Positions 23,301 to 35,206 of a DNA stretch of 64,000 nt are shown here, piece by piece. The stretch spans positions 1 through 64,000 of the forward strand of contig JANBPK010001056.1 of assembly GCA_027579435.1 (NCBI GenBank), in the 5' to 3' direction. The stretch comes from Candolleomyces eurysporus (Eukaryota; Basidiomycota; Agaricomycetes; Agaricales; Psathyrellaceae). The notes beneath the pieces were generated by a model. The model did no database searches. It was not told where the DNA came from and saw only the letters and a list, made by a program, of their open reading frames with translations. The translations under genes and the position numbers were made by a program. Position 1 is the first letter of the stretch, and each line of letters starts with the position of its first letter.

Positions 23301-23981
23301 GACCATGACCTGAGAAGAGCATGCGAAGAGGTCATTAATACATGCGTCAACCCGCTCTGCGAACCTCTGGACGAATGGGTTATGAAAGTGCATACATACA
23401 GTCGGAGCGGGATCGCAGGGAACTTTACGTCCAACCCCGTTCTCGGTGCGCACCATAATACGAAGTCGAAGGCCCGTGGAGCGGCAACGTCTACGGGCAT
23501 CATCCCCCCAGCTTCAGCTTCCACTTCCACAGGCGCAGGGGCTGGAACTCTATGGGCGACACCGACCCAGATCAAGCAACTTTACGAAGAGTTTAGGACG
23601 AAGTGCGAGAGAGACTTGCGGGCGAACGTGGCCAGGGTCAGGCTGTACCTCGGGGAACAGGTGGACGCCAGCTCCTTTGACAACAGCAGTTTGGAAGGAG
23701 GGAGTAGCAGGACTCCGACGGCTAGTACCCCACAACCAGGCACGCCAAACGCGAGTAACAATAGCGGGAGGACTGCCCGGGTTTTACTCGAACATGTCCG
23801 CGAGAGGGTGTTTGAGGGGTACAGAAGCTTTTTGGAGGGTGTGAAGGAGGTGTCAGTAGCTGCTGCTGTTAGTGCCGGTGGACAGGAGGAGCGGGAGCGT
23901 GAGTGGAGGGCGTTGGTTAGGGAGATGGAGAGTGAGACTAGGATGAGGGAAGTGCTGCGGGATATTTGTGGACTAGTTTAG
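20323..23981 (+). CDS. COG3: conserved oligomeric Golgi complex subunit 3 (Sec34 family)
   Basis: COG3 is a subunit of the COG tethering complex (lobe A), which acts in retrograde vesicle tethering at the Golgi. Ten exons (20323-20560, 20615-21049, 21088-21270, 21324-21725, 21783-21874, 21926-22410, 22482-22669, 22754-23057, 23129-23235, 23295-23981) encode 1039 residues. The start MSSNIRSGGRRGLPP needs removal of the N at 20350. The Sec34 core is seen in exons 2-4: the LYDWFALID block, QDKLIELTDDIGAHLEYFQE, LDHATRMLNHPGEQLIY and RFHQCLTRAMTLIKM. Exon 6 has an acidic insert (YADSDSDDELNVDFD). The C-terminus ends MREVLRDICGLV. All exon phases agree. The last exon and 3' flank were copied in part to 28171-28523. 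The assignment is firm. Confidence 0.9.
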
Positions 23982-24976
23982 TTTGGTCGGGTGGGTCACC
24001 CAGAAGACTCAAGCATGGTCAAACTTACGTGTTTAGAGGGTGCTCATTGCTGCTATGTATTGCTTACAAGGATGGCCTCGCTTTACTACTAAAGGGCCCA
24101 AGGGGTCCAGGGATGCCTATTTCTGCGATGCTAGCTCGTTGCGAAGCCGGTTGAATTCATCAAGTACAGTAAAGCGGAGCTCTACCTTGAAAATGAATAG
24201 GTTGTGCTTTTCTTAACTTCCATTAAATAGCTGTTTGAGTTCAAAAGGAGACGTTGTTCGGATGTGATGTGCAGGTCGTGCATCCCTTTCCCTAAATGTC
24301 CTGTTACTTCTGTTCAAGTCTTGGCTCTGTTGACGTCTTGGTGGCTGCCTCAAGCTGGACCAGTTCTTTCACACGACGGAGTGGAAGACTGAAAGTCGTG
24401 CGTTAGCGGTCATGCAAGCCATCTTCTTGGCAGGTCGAGACGGCTCTAATGCCTCCTGTACTTATGTAAATGGCATGACCTTAATAGGCATGGACGAGAT
24501 CTCCCCCCGTCTGCATTCCACTTGCCTTCACATCTTCACCACAACCCCAGTCCATTCGTACTGAAAATCACCTCGGGTGCCTTCTCTTTGAAAACGTAGC
24601 CGTTATAAGGGTTACCGCGCTACTGTGTTTACAGAGAACGAGATGATCTGTTTGTACAACTACCATCTATCAGGTGGGGACACTTTATGGGGTGTTTGTC
24701 TGAAACAGTCATTGGTCTCAAACATGACAGCGCCGGTGCGGCCGTTTGAATCGGCCTTTCACCGATCCACTATCCCGGTGGTAAGATTGGTATACGAAAG
24801 AAACTACGAGCAAGCCAGAAATCATGGACCATGAGCAACATGTACAAGGTCTAGACTAGTATTACACACAATATCAGCACTACAATGATACCACAGACAG
24901 CCAATATTCTACGGGTTCAGAATGCATGTCCGTCCACCGCGCCATTGGCCAACTTTCAAAGGAACATAAACCTGAT
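23982..24976. other. intergenic with a dispersed repeat
   Basis: This is the convergent spacer between COG3 and the coiled-coil gene. About 24185-24400 is similar to 30625-30815: both carry GAGTTCAAAAGGAGA, a CTAA...TGTTACTT-type stretch and CTGCCTC...GGACCAG. The part next to COG3 (to about 24050) recurs beside the COG3 fragment at 28171. No gene was recognised. Confidence 0.5.
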
Positions 24977-27370
24977 TTAAAAAGAGGTACCCTGCCCCTC
25001 AACGGACGAGCAGACTCCCAGTGCTTCCAGCCCTGGATCTCCAGACGTAGCCTTCTCCTTCTTCTTCTTGGCAGGTGGGGGCAGCTTCATCGCTTCCTTA
25101 ATCGTCTTCTCAAGCACGACTTTGGGCATGGACACAATCTCCGCCTGCTTCTGTACCCCACCCGCCTTCAACTTCTTCACTACAAGCCTCTGCAACCCTA
25201 ATCCACTCGTACTGACTACCGCCTCGGGCGCACTCTTCGTGCTCTTGGATGAACTCCTGCCATCTGAATATGCGTCTTCCATGTACGATGGGTTGAAGGC
25301 CTGACCAGGAGAAATGATGGAGATCTTGAGGTCGGTCGAGATCACGTCTTCGCCTATTGCTTTGCGCAGGTCAAGGAGGGGCTTGAAGATAGAGCACAGA
25401 CGTTTCTCTATCTGGACGAAGCCTTCCTCTAAACGCGTGGCCCATCCGGCGACGCTCATAATCGAGCAGATCGTTAGCATCAAAGAGTGGTCCCACCCAT
25501 TCGTGGAGAACGGAAGATAGGCTCTCGTAAGTGAGCGCCAGCGACCGGCGATGGATTGGTCCTCTGCAAGTTGAGCCAGTGATAAGCAATCAAGTGTAGA
25601 GCTTGAATCAGAGGAAGCTGGCCTACCATGGTCACGAATGTTATTATACAGTTCAGATATGAGTCTATCATGCTCGACTTGTTTCGATATACCTGATTTG
25701 CTGCCAGACTCTTTCGGTTGACCCTCCTTCGCCTCACTTGCTAACTCGTCGACCCTCTGGTAGGAAGTCCACCTGCGTCCAAAAGCGCCACACCAGTTCG
25801 TCAGGGCGATCTGCATGACGATTTGCACCAAAAGCGTGTTACTCTCCTCCTTGGGCTCGTTCATAGACTCCTGGGCCAACACATTGGTCAACGTCTCTCC
25901 CAACGTATTCACCGACCACTCATACGCCGCCTGGATTGCCATCCGTCTGTGTTCCTGCCTATCCGTATCGGGTGCCAGAACCCCGTAAATGAGCATCTCT
26001 CCAAGGTAGGCAGCTATCTGGAAGATCTCTTCGTTCAAGGCGTTGACCTTCTGGACGACGTCATTAACGGAGAGGGTATCCGCCTTGGTTAAGAAGGGCT
26101 GTTCTGACTCACCCTCGGACTTCTTTTTAATATCCAACAGCGTGACAGCATCGGTCAACCGTTTCGTCACGGCAGTCAACTCGTTCCTCGCTACCTTCAA
26201 CTCCCTGTTCAAAGTTCGAATATGATTCGTTGCAGCATCGAATTCCATCTCCAAACGCTGAGCCTTGTCGGAGGTTTTACGATGTTCGAGGCGTTCCTGC
26301 TGATACAGTTCCTGGTAGCTGTACCACGAAGCACTTTCCATCTGTTCGACTTGCTTCTTTAGGCCGGCGATCTCGGCTCTGGCTTTCTCGGACTGACTTT
26401 CCACAGGCCCCGTCCATAAGTCACTGGTAGCTGCTGAGCGAACATCGGAATGATGATGGGAAGAGGCTCTTTCGAAATCGTTTGGCACGCCTTCTCCTTC
26501 GTCCTTGCCCGTGTTGAGGTCTTCGTTCAATTCCTTGGCCATGAAGTAGTCCTGTAGTAGCTGAGCTTCGTTGGCTTTTGCCGCCTCTGCGGTAGCAGGA
26601 AATGCGTGGGCACTTGGTAAACCGAGTGCAGGCGTTTGAGAGAATAACATCAACTCATGCTCTTCATTTGTGGAAGGAGGTCGTTTGATGCGACCCTCAG
26701 GTTCCTTGAGCATTCCGATTTGTTCTCGATCGATCTCACCCTCTGATTTGGAAGAATCGATGGCCGGGAAAATGCCATGTGAGCAGTGTCAATGGTCAGT
26801 AAAGGGTCGCTCTGATTGGCGGTCTTCACTCACTTTTCTCCTCTATCAGCTCCTCAAAGAACATCCTCTGCTTTCCGTATTCATGCTTGATGCGAGTCAG
26901 CTCTTGTGTGGATCTGAGCTCCGTTCCGAGGGCCTCGGTGCTGCGTTTGTGCCCCGTATTCTTCGAAACGGTATCCTCTGCCAGCCTTTCAAGTTCCGAG
27001 TTCTTCATTTCTGAGTTTACGTCAGGTCGTTCCCATTGGTATCCCTGTAGACTGACGATGACCCTAACTCACCGATTTCCTTCCTTAAATCCCTAATCAG
27101 GTGCCCCTGCCTTTTACAATCTTCCTGAACTCTAGCGAGCTCCTTCTGCGTGGAGTCCAATTCTATTTGAAGAACTCTGGCGTTACTCTTGCATTGGATA
27201 TACTCCGTGCGCGTCTCGTCGGCTTGCTCTTTCCATAGGTTGGCTTTCTGTTCTGATTCCATCAAGCTCCGTCTGAGAGCGATGATCGCCTCATCCGATA
27301 GCCAGTCCCGTCTTTCAGCTTCAACTAGTCCAGCCCTAGGATCAGCATCGTGACCTGCACAGCATTCCAT
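24977..27370 (-). CDS. coiled-coil protein, unknown function
   Basis: Exons 27370-27073, 27010-26834, 26742-25627 and 25563-24977 join in phase and give about 725 residues. The ATG at 27370 is tentative: a better first exon may lie near 27440 beside an N. Exons 1-3 are rich in Glu/Lys/Gln heptads (for example ELIEEK and AEIAGLKKQVEQMESASW), indicating long coiled coils. The middle is a helical domain of hydrophobic blocks (QIAAYLGEMLIYGVLAPD, LLVQIVMQIALTNWCGAFG, GWDHSLMLTICSIMSVAGW). The C-terminus is Lys-rich (PPPAKKKKEKATSGD). A soluble, possibly cytoskeleton- or chromatin-associated scaffold is conceivable but unproven. The last intron (25626-25564) is 63 nt with no in-frame stop, so reading through it also keeps the frame. 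Confidence 0.65.
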
Positions 27371-28170
27371 GTTCGAGAGGATTTATGTGTGAGCTGCATA
27401 CATGAATGAAGGAGTCTACTCACCAAAATCCATGCTCTCTTGTCATTGNATCGGGGGCTGCGAATATGACGTGGAAGGAGACGTCAGAAAGGGGTCCCAC
27501 TTCAGTTTATGTACGTGTTGCATTTAGGCGCCCACTAACCTCTTTTGGCTTCGTTGCACCAGGGTGGTTTAGGGTCCAGTGTGATGCGCAACACCTATGG
27601 GTATGCCGGGCACCTGAGCCAATTTTTTCCTGGATCGATAGGGTAGAGTTGGGGTAGAGTGCTTTCCCGGTGCACGAACAAATGATTGTGACATCGGCCG
27701 ATAGCATGAGAAAGCAGTTGACTGACTATTTCTGTGATTTATGCTATCCTTTATTCGTGCCTCGTATTTACGATTACCTGTGTGAAGTGGCCGATGCGTT
27801 GTACGGCAAGTTCCGAGGCATTTTTGACTGGAACTAGAGCAGCAGCGGAAAGCAGCGGCTGGAGCCATAGTCATCGTCATAGTCAGATGGCTGCAGATGC
27901 CAGAAGCATCGTCTTGGCACGCAACGACCCCCCATAGTACCTGAGTGGAAAATGCCTCGGAATATGAACACCTTAAATCCCCGTGATTCGCTAGGTTTGA
28001 TCAAGTTGTTCAAAGGGTAACGTAACGTGTTCGGCATTGTTGTAACTAGTACTCCAGTTACAAGACTCCCTCGAACGATGGAAGCCGGAGCGATTCTATG
28101 TATAATGCTGTTTTATTGGGCGGGGGTTTTCCATCCGCCGACTGCTGCTACTTGTCACCCTTTTGCCCGA
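27371..28170. other. intergenic, 5' flank of the coiled-coil gene
   Basis: No gene was recognised. From about 28041 to 28180 the sequence resembles 34605-34740: both hold GGTTTTCCATCCGCCGA or close and GCTACTTGTCACC. This marks a dispersed repeat upstream of the ARF-like copies. Confidence 0.45.
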
Positions 28171-28523
28171 ACAACAGTTGCGGTTTGGAAGGAGGGAGTA
28201 GCAGTAATCCGGCGTAGTACCCTGCAACTAAGCACGCGAAACGCAAGTAACAATAGCGGGAGGATCACCCGGGTTTTACTCGAACAAGGGTACAAAAGCT
28301 TTTTCTAAGGTGTGAAGGAAGTGTCAGTAGCTGCTGTTATTAGTGCCGGTGGAGAGGAGGAGCGGGNAGTGGGGGGGTTGGTAAGGGAGATGAAGGGGGA
28401 TGAGGGAAGTACTGCGGGATATCTGTGGGGTGCTGCAGTCTACTTTGACTGGGGGGCTTTTGGAGAGGACGTGGCTAGCTGGGAATCTTTACTTAGAGGG
28501 TGATCATCGCTGCTTTCTAACGC
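28171..28523 (+). pseudogene. truncated copy of the COG3 last exon and 3' flank
   Basis: The sequence parallels 23683-24052 with many substitutions and indels. Shared strings are TTTGGAAGGAGGGAGTAGCAG, AGTAACAATAGCGGGAGGA, CGGGTTTTACTCGAACA and GTGTCAGTAGCTGCTG. Homologous residues such as TRVLLEQ and VSVAAVISAGGEEER are still visible. A stop replaces the codon after YKSFF (TAA at 28306-28308), an N sits at 28367, and a deletion removes the region around the final helix. The start of COG3 is absent, so this is a 3' fragment and not a gene. Confidence 0.85.
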
Positions 28524-28866
28524 TTCTTTAATGCATGACTCTTGGATTCATCGCAACTTCGGAGTTTGGAGGAAGATCAGTTTCCGGTGACTTTGCGCGT
28601 TGAGGCTGTCACTCCGCCGGTTATTTGACTCATATTGACACCCTCGTCTTCGAATTCTCAAACGGGATTTGCAGTGCTCACCGCTTGCCAACGATATGTC
28701 GCATCATGATGTGCTGCGTGCCTAGGTGTACAACGTGTCCCGCCAGGTCATCCGTACCTAAGCGCAGTCGGTTATGGCAAGGGTTATAGACTCTTGCCCA
28801 AAGCGTAATGACGCCTCTGAAAACGACTCTCATCCTCCGCTCGGCATTTCTCCTCTGTTCTCGATG

Positions 28867-30300
28867 ATATCCGGTATCCGTCGTAAGCTATTGAAGGTCC
28901 TTGGTCGAGATCCAGGCGAAGGCTACACGATCTACATCGCCGGCATGGGCTACCAAGATCACGCAGCTGCCCTCCCATACGCGCTTGGGCTTTCAGCAAA
29001 GGACATTGTCACGACGATTCCTACTATCGGGGTTATCAACAACACCTTTGTCCTCTCAAACGGGGNTCATGGGGGGTACACCACTACGAATGTCTGCATG
29101 GGAGGGGGGGGGCAGGGTGTGGTGGATATTGGTTTATATCTCGCATTATGAGAGCATATATTTCAGAGGTAGATAAGGTGGATGCGTTCGTATGGGTGGC
29201 AGAGGGCTCGAAGTATCGAGGGACAGAGCTGGATAGTGAGCTCAAGTTTCTGAAGGAGATTTTAGAGAAAAGGGATGGTTATTCAGGAGTGTCCGAGTCG
29301 ACCCCATTGGCTGTGTATGTCGAGTTGATTCCGATCCCGGGTTAGTGTTTGCTGACTATTTTGCTAGGTTGGTGAATAATGCTGGCCAAGAAGGCGGATT
29401 GTCGGTTGACGAAGTCAGATCTGCCTTCAGAGAGATTACGCAGAAGTTTACGGACAGCGAATTCTTCGGGGTGGAGATTAAGCCTGATGGTGCAACGAAC
29501 GTAGACGATGCACTTAAGTGGCTAATCGGTACGCTCAAATCCTTCGAGGTCAATAGGGGCAAGGGTACAGAGGATACTCCTTCCGTTCCTCCCACTGAGA
29601 AAACCACCGAGATAACCAAACCTGACCCTCGAGATCCCATCATGCTCGCTAAACGGCTGGATGAGTGGGATGAACGAGCAGAAATGGACTCTACGCCGGA
29701 TGAGTTCCTCGCTCAGCTCCACAACTATTCCTTACCTTCGTGGGACCATTACACCCACGTTCGAATCGCCTACATTATTCTGACAAAGTATGGACGATCA
29801 AAAGGTCTTAAATTTTTTATCCTTGCATCGTCATATGGGCGAGCTCACTCTACCTTTTACTAGGCAAAAACATGATCTTCGAAGGCATTGAGAAGTATAT
29901 TGCCCACAGCCAACAAACTAAAGGTCGCTCGTTCCACCTTACCATGACCTACTTCTGGATCCAGACCGTCCATTACGCCATCACGACGATGACTCTCGCC
30001 TTTGAGAAACAAGGTGTTTCCAAAGGATCCGATGACGCAGAGGTAAGCAATCCAACAACAATCAATGCAAGCCTGCAGAGGTTCACTGTTCCCTCGAAAC
30101 AGGCTGGTCGGGTTTTGAAACCAAGAGATTTCGCAGATTTTTTAGCAACCAATCCATATATTGCGGACGGGAACCTCTGGGCGGATTACTATTCAACTGA
30201 AGTGCTGATGAGCGCTGGAGCTAAAGCTGAGATGGTACTGCCTGATAAGCAGGCTCTGCCAAACGTCCTGAAGCTTCAGGGAAGAGCTTTCGGGTCATGA
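28867..30300 (+). CDS. ARF-like fusion paralogue 2, pseudo-GTPase
   Basis: Three exons (28867-29314, 29368-29804, 29864-30300) match the 12517 gene in order and intron phase. Two corrections are needed in exon 1: dropping the N at 29066, and removing one G from the nine-G run at 29104-29112. The P-loop lysine is lost (GMGYQDHAAALPYAL instead of [14 protein letters not shown]). Switch 1 is kept (TTIPTIG), G3 reads AWEGG, and G4 is VNNAG instead of ANKSD. The C-terminal domain is well conserved: [69 protein letters not shown]. The second intron uses a weak GTCTTA donor. It is likely unable to bind GTP in the normal way while its C-terminal domain stays under constraint. It could be expressed or newly dead. 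Confidence 0.65.
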
Positions 30301-31176
30301 GACAGTGATAGATATTCTACCTATTCAATCTCCTTACTCCCGAAAGACTAGTAGTCATGCCTCCGAGTCGGAATAAATTTTCTCTTTTAATCAACCACAT
30401 GCACGGCTGGTTTTTCTAGACACACGGTTTTATGTCGTCATTCCTCACCTTAGAGCCTATCGCAAAGACATAATTGGCAACACGGCATGTTTATTGTTGC
30501 GTTTGGCTTTAAACCGGCTGTTTCCGAACGGGACAGCCGTGACTCACAACGACAACTGGACGCCGAGCGCAGCTCGAAAGTCTTCAGCTCCATATCGACA
30601 AATGGCTATGAAAACGCTGGGGTGCGAGTTCTACCTCGAAAGTGAATATACTGTAGCTTTCATGACTTCCGTTCAACGGCTCGTTTGAGTTCAAAAGGAG
30701 AAATTGTTGCATCCGTATCATTATCCCTAAGTATCAGTTACTTTTGTTTCTGTCTTGCCTCTGTTTATGTCCTGACGGCTGCCTCTTGGACCAGCTCTTT
30801 CCAAGTTGTTCGTCGTGCACTCCATAATATGAGAGACTCCTTCGGATAAATGCAATTCTGCTAAAGGCTTGTGTCATTGTATTTAAAGAGTAGTAAGGTT
30901 CGGGTTGAGAATGATGGTTCTTCGAATAGGGACGGAAAGTAGGTGCTGAAGGGGTATAAACGAGTGTACGAGTCAGATGCGGCTTGATGGAGGTTAGGGA
31001 CGACAGAGAAAAAAAAAGAGCGTAGTTGTATCAGTTGAACAAAGAGGATTAAAAAGGAATGGGGTGATTTTTTTTCAAGTGATAGTGCAAAAAAAGGGAT
31101 GATAAATAGAACGAAAGTCTGCAAACAACACGAGCATACATGGGGCACTCGACGCAGCGACGGATAACACCCGATG
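30301..31176. other. intergenic with dispersed repeats
   Basis: This is the convergent spacer between ARF-like paralogue 2 and the DUF2235 gene. About 30481-30650 resembles 34875-35045 (ACGGCATGTT...CTTCAGCTC versus ACGGCATGTT...CTTCGGCTC). About 30625-30815 resembles 24185-24400 downstream of COG3. An AT-rich stretch with poly-A runs lies near 31010-31095. No gene. Confidence 0.5.
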
Positions 31177-33974
31177 TTAAACTGTTGAACGCCAGCAGCT
31201 CGTATTGGGGCACGAGAATGTGATCGTTATGTCGATGTCACAGATGAGCGTATGAGCAGAAGCTAGAAATAGACGGGTAGTCAGACGTCTGTCGAGTTGT
31301 TGTGGGATGCAAGACTCGCCGTTCGTCAGAAACTTCAACATGATCTCCTTAGCAACGATATAATCCGGCTTTTCATCGCTGTTCTTTCCCGCAAACTCTT
31401 TGGCTATGACAGCTGCCCAAGCCTTGAGGTTATTTGGGTCATCACCACATTGCTTTTCCGTCCTAGTCTCTTGAATGAGACTAGCATCTGGGACTGAGGA
31501 ACACATTAATCTCCTGATTAAGGAAAATTAAGCTTGAGTGCTTACCACGATCGAGGAGATCCAACACCAAGGTTAATGCCCGTTTCCGAATCCACTCTAG
31601 TTCATGCTTGTGCATGGCACCTAGGTGAACTAAAAAGTCCGGGCTCCTGACCAAGTACATCAGAGCGAGCCCTGAACAGAGAACTTAGAACTCGTACTTC
31701 TGAGACTCGACTGGGTAAAGGCAACGTACCAAGATCTGTCGCGAAGGTGCATGAGAGAATCCTCGCTCCCAAAACACGAATACCCTCGGAGAGCGTTTCG
31801 TCGTTAATAACCCGGCGTAGCCAATCGAAGTCGCTCGTAGGGAAATTCTCAATAGCCCTGGGACGTTTGAGATCCTCCAAGTGTAGATTCCAAGACGAGC
31901 TGACGAGCTTCGCTTGCGGCCCAAATTCTGTTACGAATGTGATTTAACAGCCAGTGCAAAGAGAAACGATACCGATTGACTCACTCAGCGGCTTGTCGAC
32001 CTTCTCCACGGATTCTTCATGACAATCGAGAATGGCTTTGAAATAGACCTTGCAAGTTGCGAAAGCTGCTTCCCTGAGACATTCATAGACGTTCCACGGA
32101 TCGCAAAGGCTCCATTGAGCAACTAGGAAAACCGTCAACACACAACAACCACGCAACTGCATACAACAATGAGGATACGCACTTCGAGATGAGAAGCACG
32201 CCTTGACTTCATAAATGGACTTGCGTTGCTCAAGGGGCGGTAGGTCATCCCACTCTTCTGGTGTGACTCCTGTGATATTGAAGGTCAACAAGGGGTCGGG
32301 CTCGATAACATCCGTCCACTTGTCTAACAGCTGGAGGCTATCTCCGACTTTAGAGGCTTGCTTCACAACATCTTCCCAATCTTTAAATCGCTTCGATAAC
32401 TTGGAGAAATCAGCTTGCGAAGTGTATGGTCGCATTTCTCCTTCCGCTGTCTTCTGGAGGACTGTAAAGAACAGTTTTTGCCCGGGTACCGGAATTCGAC
32501 CATTTGACCTGTTAGGCCACCTATCAATACGGCTAAGTCAATTCCACGATTTACCACGATGAGCATGATTTCGCTACCTCGTTGTGTCTCCACCGTCAGG
32601 ATCATAGTTCGAACGGGTGAAAGGGACATACTCCAAAAGCCGCCACTTCCAAGTAACTGAGGGTGGAATCTTATCAAAGAAGTCCTCATAGCGATCAAGG
32701 TCTAAAGTCGGGGGTTTGAGGTCAAGGCCACAGCAGAGAGCTTCATATGCCATCCAGTGGAGAGCGATCCCTCCAATGTTGAGATTTTCATTGTGGCGGT
32801 TTCCTCCTCCACTATTTTAAGTCAGAGATCGCACTATCGGACAGGTTCAAATAAATGACATACACATCTGAATGACGACCAGGGAACCAGACCTCTTTAA
32901 CGCGAGGGGGTCGGCCATCCTCGCTAACGGTTGCTTCAGGAGCCGATTTAGTTTTTCGCACATACTCAGGGAGAAACTTGACGCGTTCTTCGTCCAAGGC
33001 CAGGGCATGACGGAAGAAGCAGATGTGATCGTTTGTGTTGGTCAACGGAAGGGTCGACATGTTGTCACGAACGACTCCCACAGACGATACGGTGTCCCTA
33101 CGAGTATTTCTGAGTGTTTATTGCTTCGCATTTTATGACAAGACACTCACCATACGCCAACAAAATGAATTTTCTTCACGGTCTTGCAGAAAGTTTCTTT
33201 GAATTGTTTAGCGAGTGCGTTTTTGTCAGGAGTGTCTGGGCTCAGATATAGTTCGTATGCGCTAGATTATCGTGAATTATGCGGCAGTAACTGTGTCATA
33301 CAAAAACTCACAATGGGATTTGTTCTTCGTTTCCCCGGTAAAGCAGTCCAACCTACGATTAAGCTATCTGAGCGACTGGGAACGTAACCTGGCAGAGTCC
33401 ATACCTTTTCTATCATCCCGGCCAAACATCGAACTTGATAGGCTCCGCGTGAGAATCCTTCATAAGAGATAAGTAACAGCGCCAGGTAGTCATATAAGTG
33501 GATTACCGAAGAGGTAGATCTTATCCTTCGGCCCCTTGTACACTTCCGATAGCCAACGGTACGCGCCGAGGATAATTTGATCAAAGTTCCTACGATGGCC
33601 GGCAAGTAGTCAGTAGATATACAGACGCTGTTGGAACGACAAGAAAAGCGTACTTGGCAACAGCCTGATCAAGCTTATTGTCGATAGCTTGCGACCAGGA
33701 CGTCCATGAGAGCCAAGACGAGTTTGCAAACGTCCCGACACCACTGTTGTAGTACGTGCGCTGCCGTTTCCCCTTCTCGATCAAGTTGTACAGCTCGATC
33801 ACATTTGTGTTCTGCAGAGCACGTGAAATGGTTGCGTCAGGGCCAAGAAAATGGAGGTTCAGAGGAACCTACCGTCTCTCCGAACTGGTTGGATGTCCCG
33901 TCAATGCAGACAACAAGGTTTCGTCCTTCATCAGCACGACACGTGCAGATCGGTCCATGCTTGTCTGTAGCCAT
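31177..33974 (-). CDS. DUF2235/Tle1-like alpha-beta hydrolase
   Basis: Predicted serine hydrolase of the DUF2235 family, whose bacterial relatives include type VI secretion phospholipase effectors; fungal members are uncharacterised. Thirteen exons with introns of about 50-69 nt all join in phase and encode 706 residues. The first exon is 33974-33873 and the last 31493-31177. The N-terminus gives NLVVCIDGTSNQFGE and NTNVIELYNLIEKG, the usual opening of this fold. The nucleophile motif is GFSRG (Ser near 117), the acid probably VWDTVSSVG (Asp near 184), and the base GRHSDVGGG (His near 258). A NIGGIALHWMAYEA block completes the catalytic domain. The C-terminal 330 residues are helical and unassigned. 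There is no signal peptide, so the protein is probably cytosolic. Family firm, substrate unknown. Confidence 0.85.
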
Positions 33975-35206
33975 TATCCGTACCGGCGAAGTGGAGTGGA
34001 GGCCTAGGGAAGTAGTGGAGGGGTTGGATGACTATCCATTCGAGTTGAAATCGAGTTTAAAAGGATTTTACAACCAAAATGCTGTCTGTCATTCAGGTGG
34101 GAGCTCTCACACTCTGCCTCTCCGGAGGGATGAATCTCCGCGTTTCGTTACGTATTATCAGGTACATTAGCGCCTAGATCTTCACTTAACAATTTGAACT
34201 GTCTCATCAAAGACAGGGAACATTCAACATTGACTTGTGTCATCGAAGACAGGGAACAGAGCTTGAAGGATGGCTTCCACAATCCCTATTAAACAGTCTA
34301 CCAAACTTTGCGCTAACAACTGGGATTCAAGTGGGCGCCCGTTGTTGTCGGACAAGGTCAAGTACCAATTTCGCTAAGTGCTCTAAGAGGACTATCAGGC
34401 ACAAGCTCAAGGATCAGGATATCGGATGCCGAAGTCGGGCGCAAAGGGCCCCTGAAGCGCTGAAAGGCTGATTGATCGGCAGCGACAGATTTTGACTTCG
34501 AACTTCACAGCCAAGTCTGGCCAAGTCGAGTATTATTTTGGGCATTTACGAACGTTGACGAGAGTTGTCAGGCTCAAAGACTAACATCTTCCGGCATTGT
34601 CTTGAAAACTTTAACTCCGGTTACGCAACTTCCTGGAACATTGAAGGTCTGAACGATTCCAAAGTGGCATTCTGTTGAGTGAGGATTTTCCATCCGCCGA
34701 TTGCCGCTACTTGTCACCTTTCTGACCCAACAACGCCATGAATATCTGTCTGGAGTTACGCATGTCTCGAGCCTCTTGAACACTGTTCAGATACTGTTGA
34801 CGCAGCTTCGCGCCGTCGAGGTTAGAGTATCTCACTCAAGTTTGCTCAAGAAGCTTCAGGGGTGGGCTGTGGGGAATGATCATGGATACACGGCATGTTC
34901 ATTGCCGGCTCTGCTTTCACCCGGCGTTTCTTGGATAATGGCGCCGTGGCTAAGTATAATATCTACTCACGACAGACTCGGCGCCGGCAGTCTTCGGCTC
35001 TATGCTCAAACGACTATGAACACGCGGAGTGACGTGGTCTTCCACCGAGGTATTCGTAAATGATATGTATATTCTCATCTCCCCGACTGTACGGACTTGG
35101 CACGGGCTTAGAAGGCCCGCACTTAGCTTCTTGACCACCATCCAGTGACCAGTCACACCCATCCACCGTCAGGGCTCAGAGCGCAGTGACCAATCTCTGC
35201 AGCTAA
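33975..35206. other. intergenic between divergent genes, repeat-bearing
   Basis: It contains a repeat shared with 28041-28180 (34605-34740) and one shared with 30481-30650 (34875-35045), so both flank types of ARF-like paralogue 2 recur upstream of paralogue 3. A small direct repeat (GTCATC.AAGACAGGGAACA, two copies about 40 bp apart) lies near 34205-34258. No gene was recognised. Confidence 0.45.

Noticed and set aside
29317..29367. premature end of ARF-like paralogue 2 after TPLAV
   Set aside because: A GT-AG intron at the same position as in the 12517 gene explains it; the frame continues.
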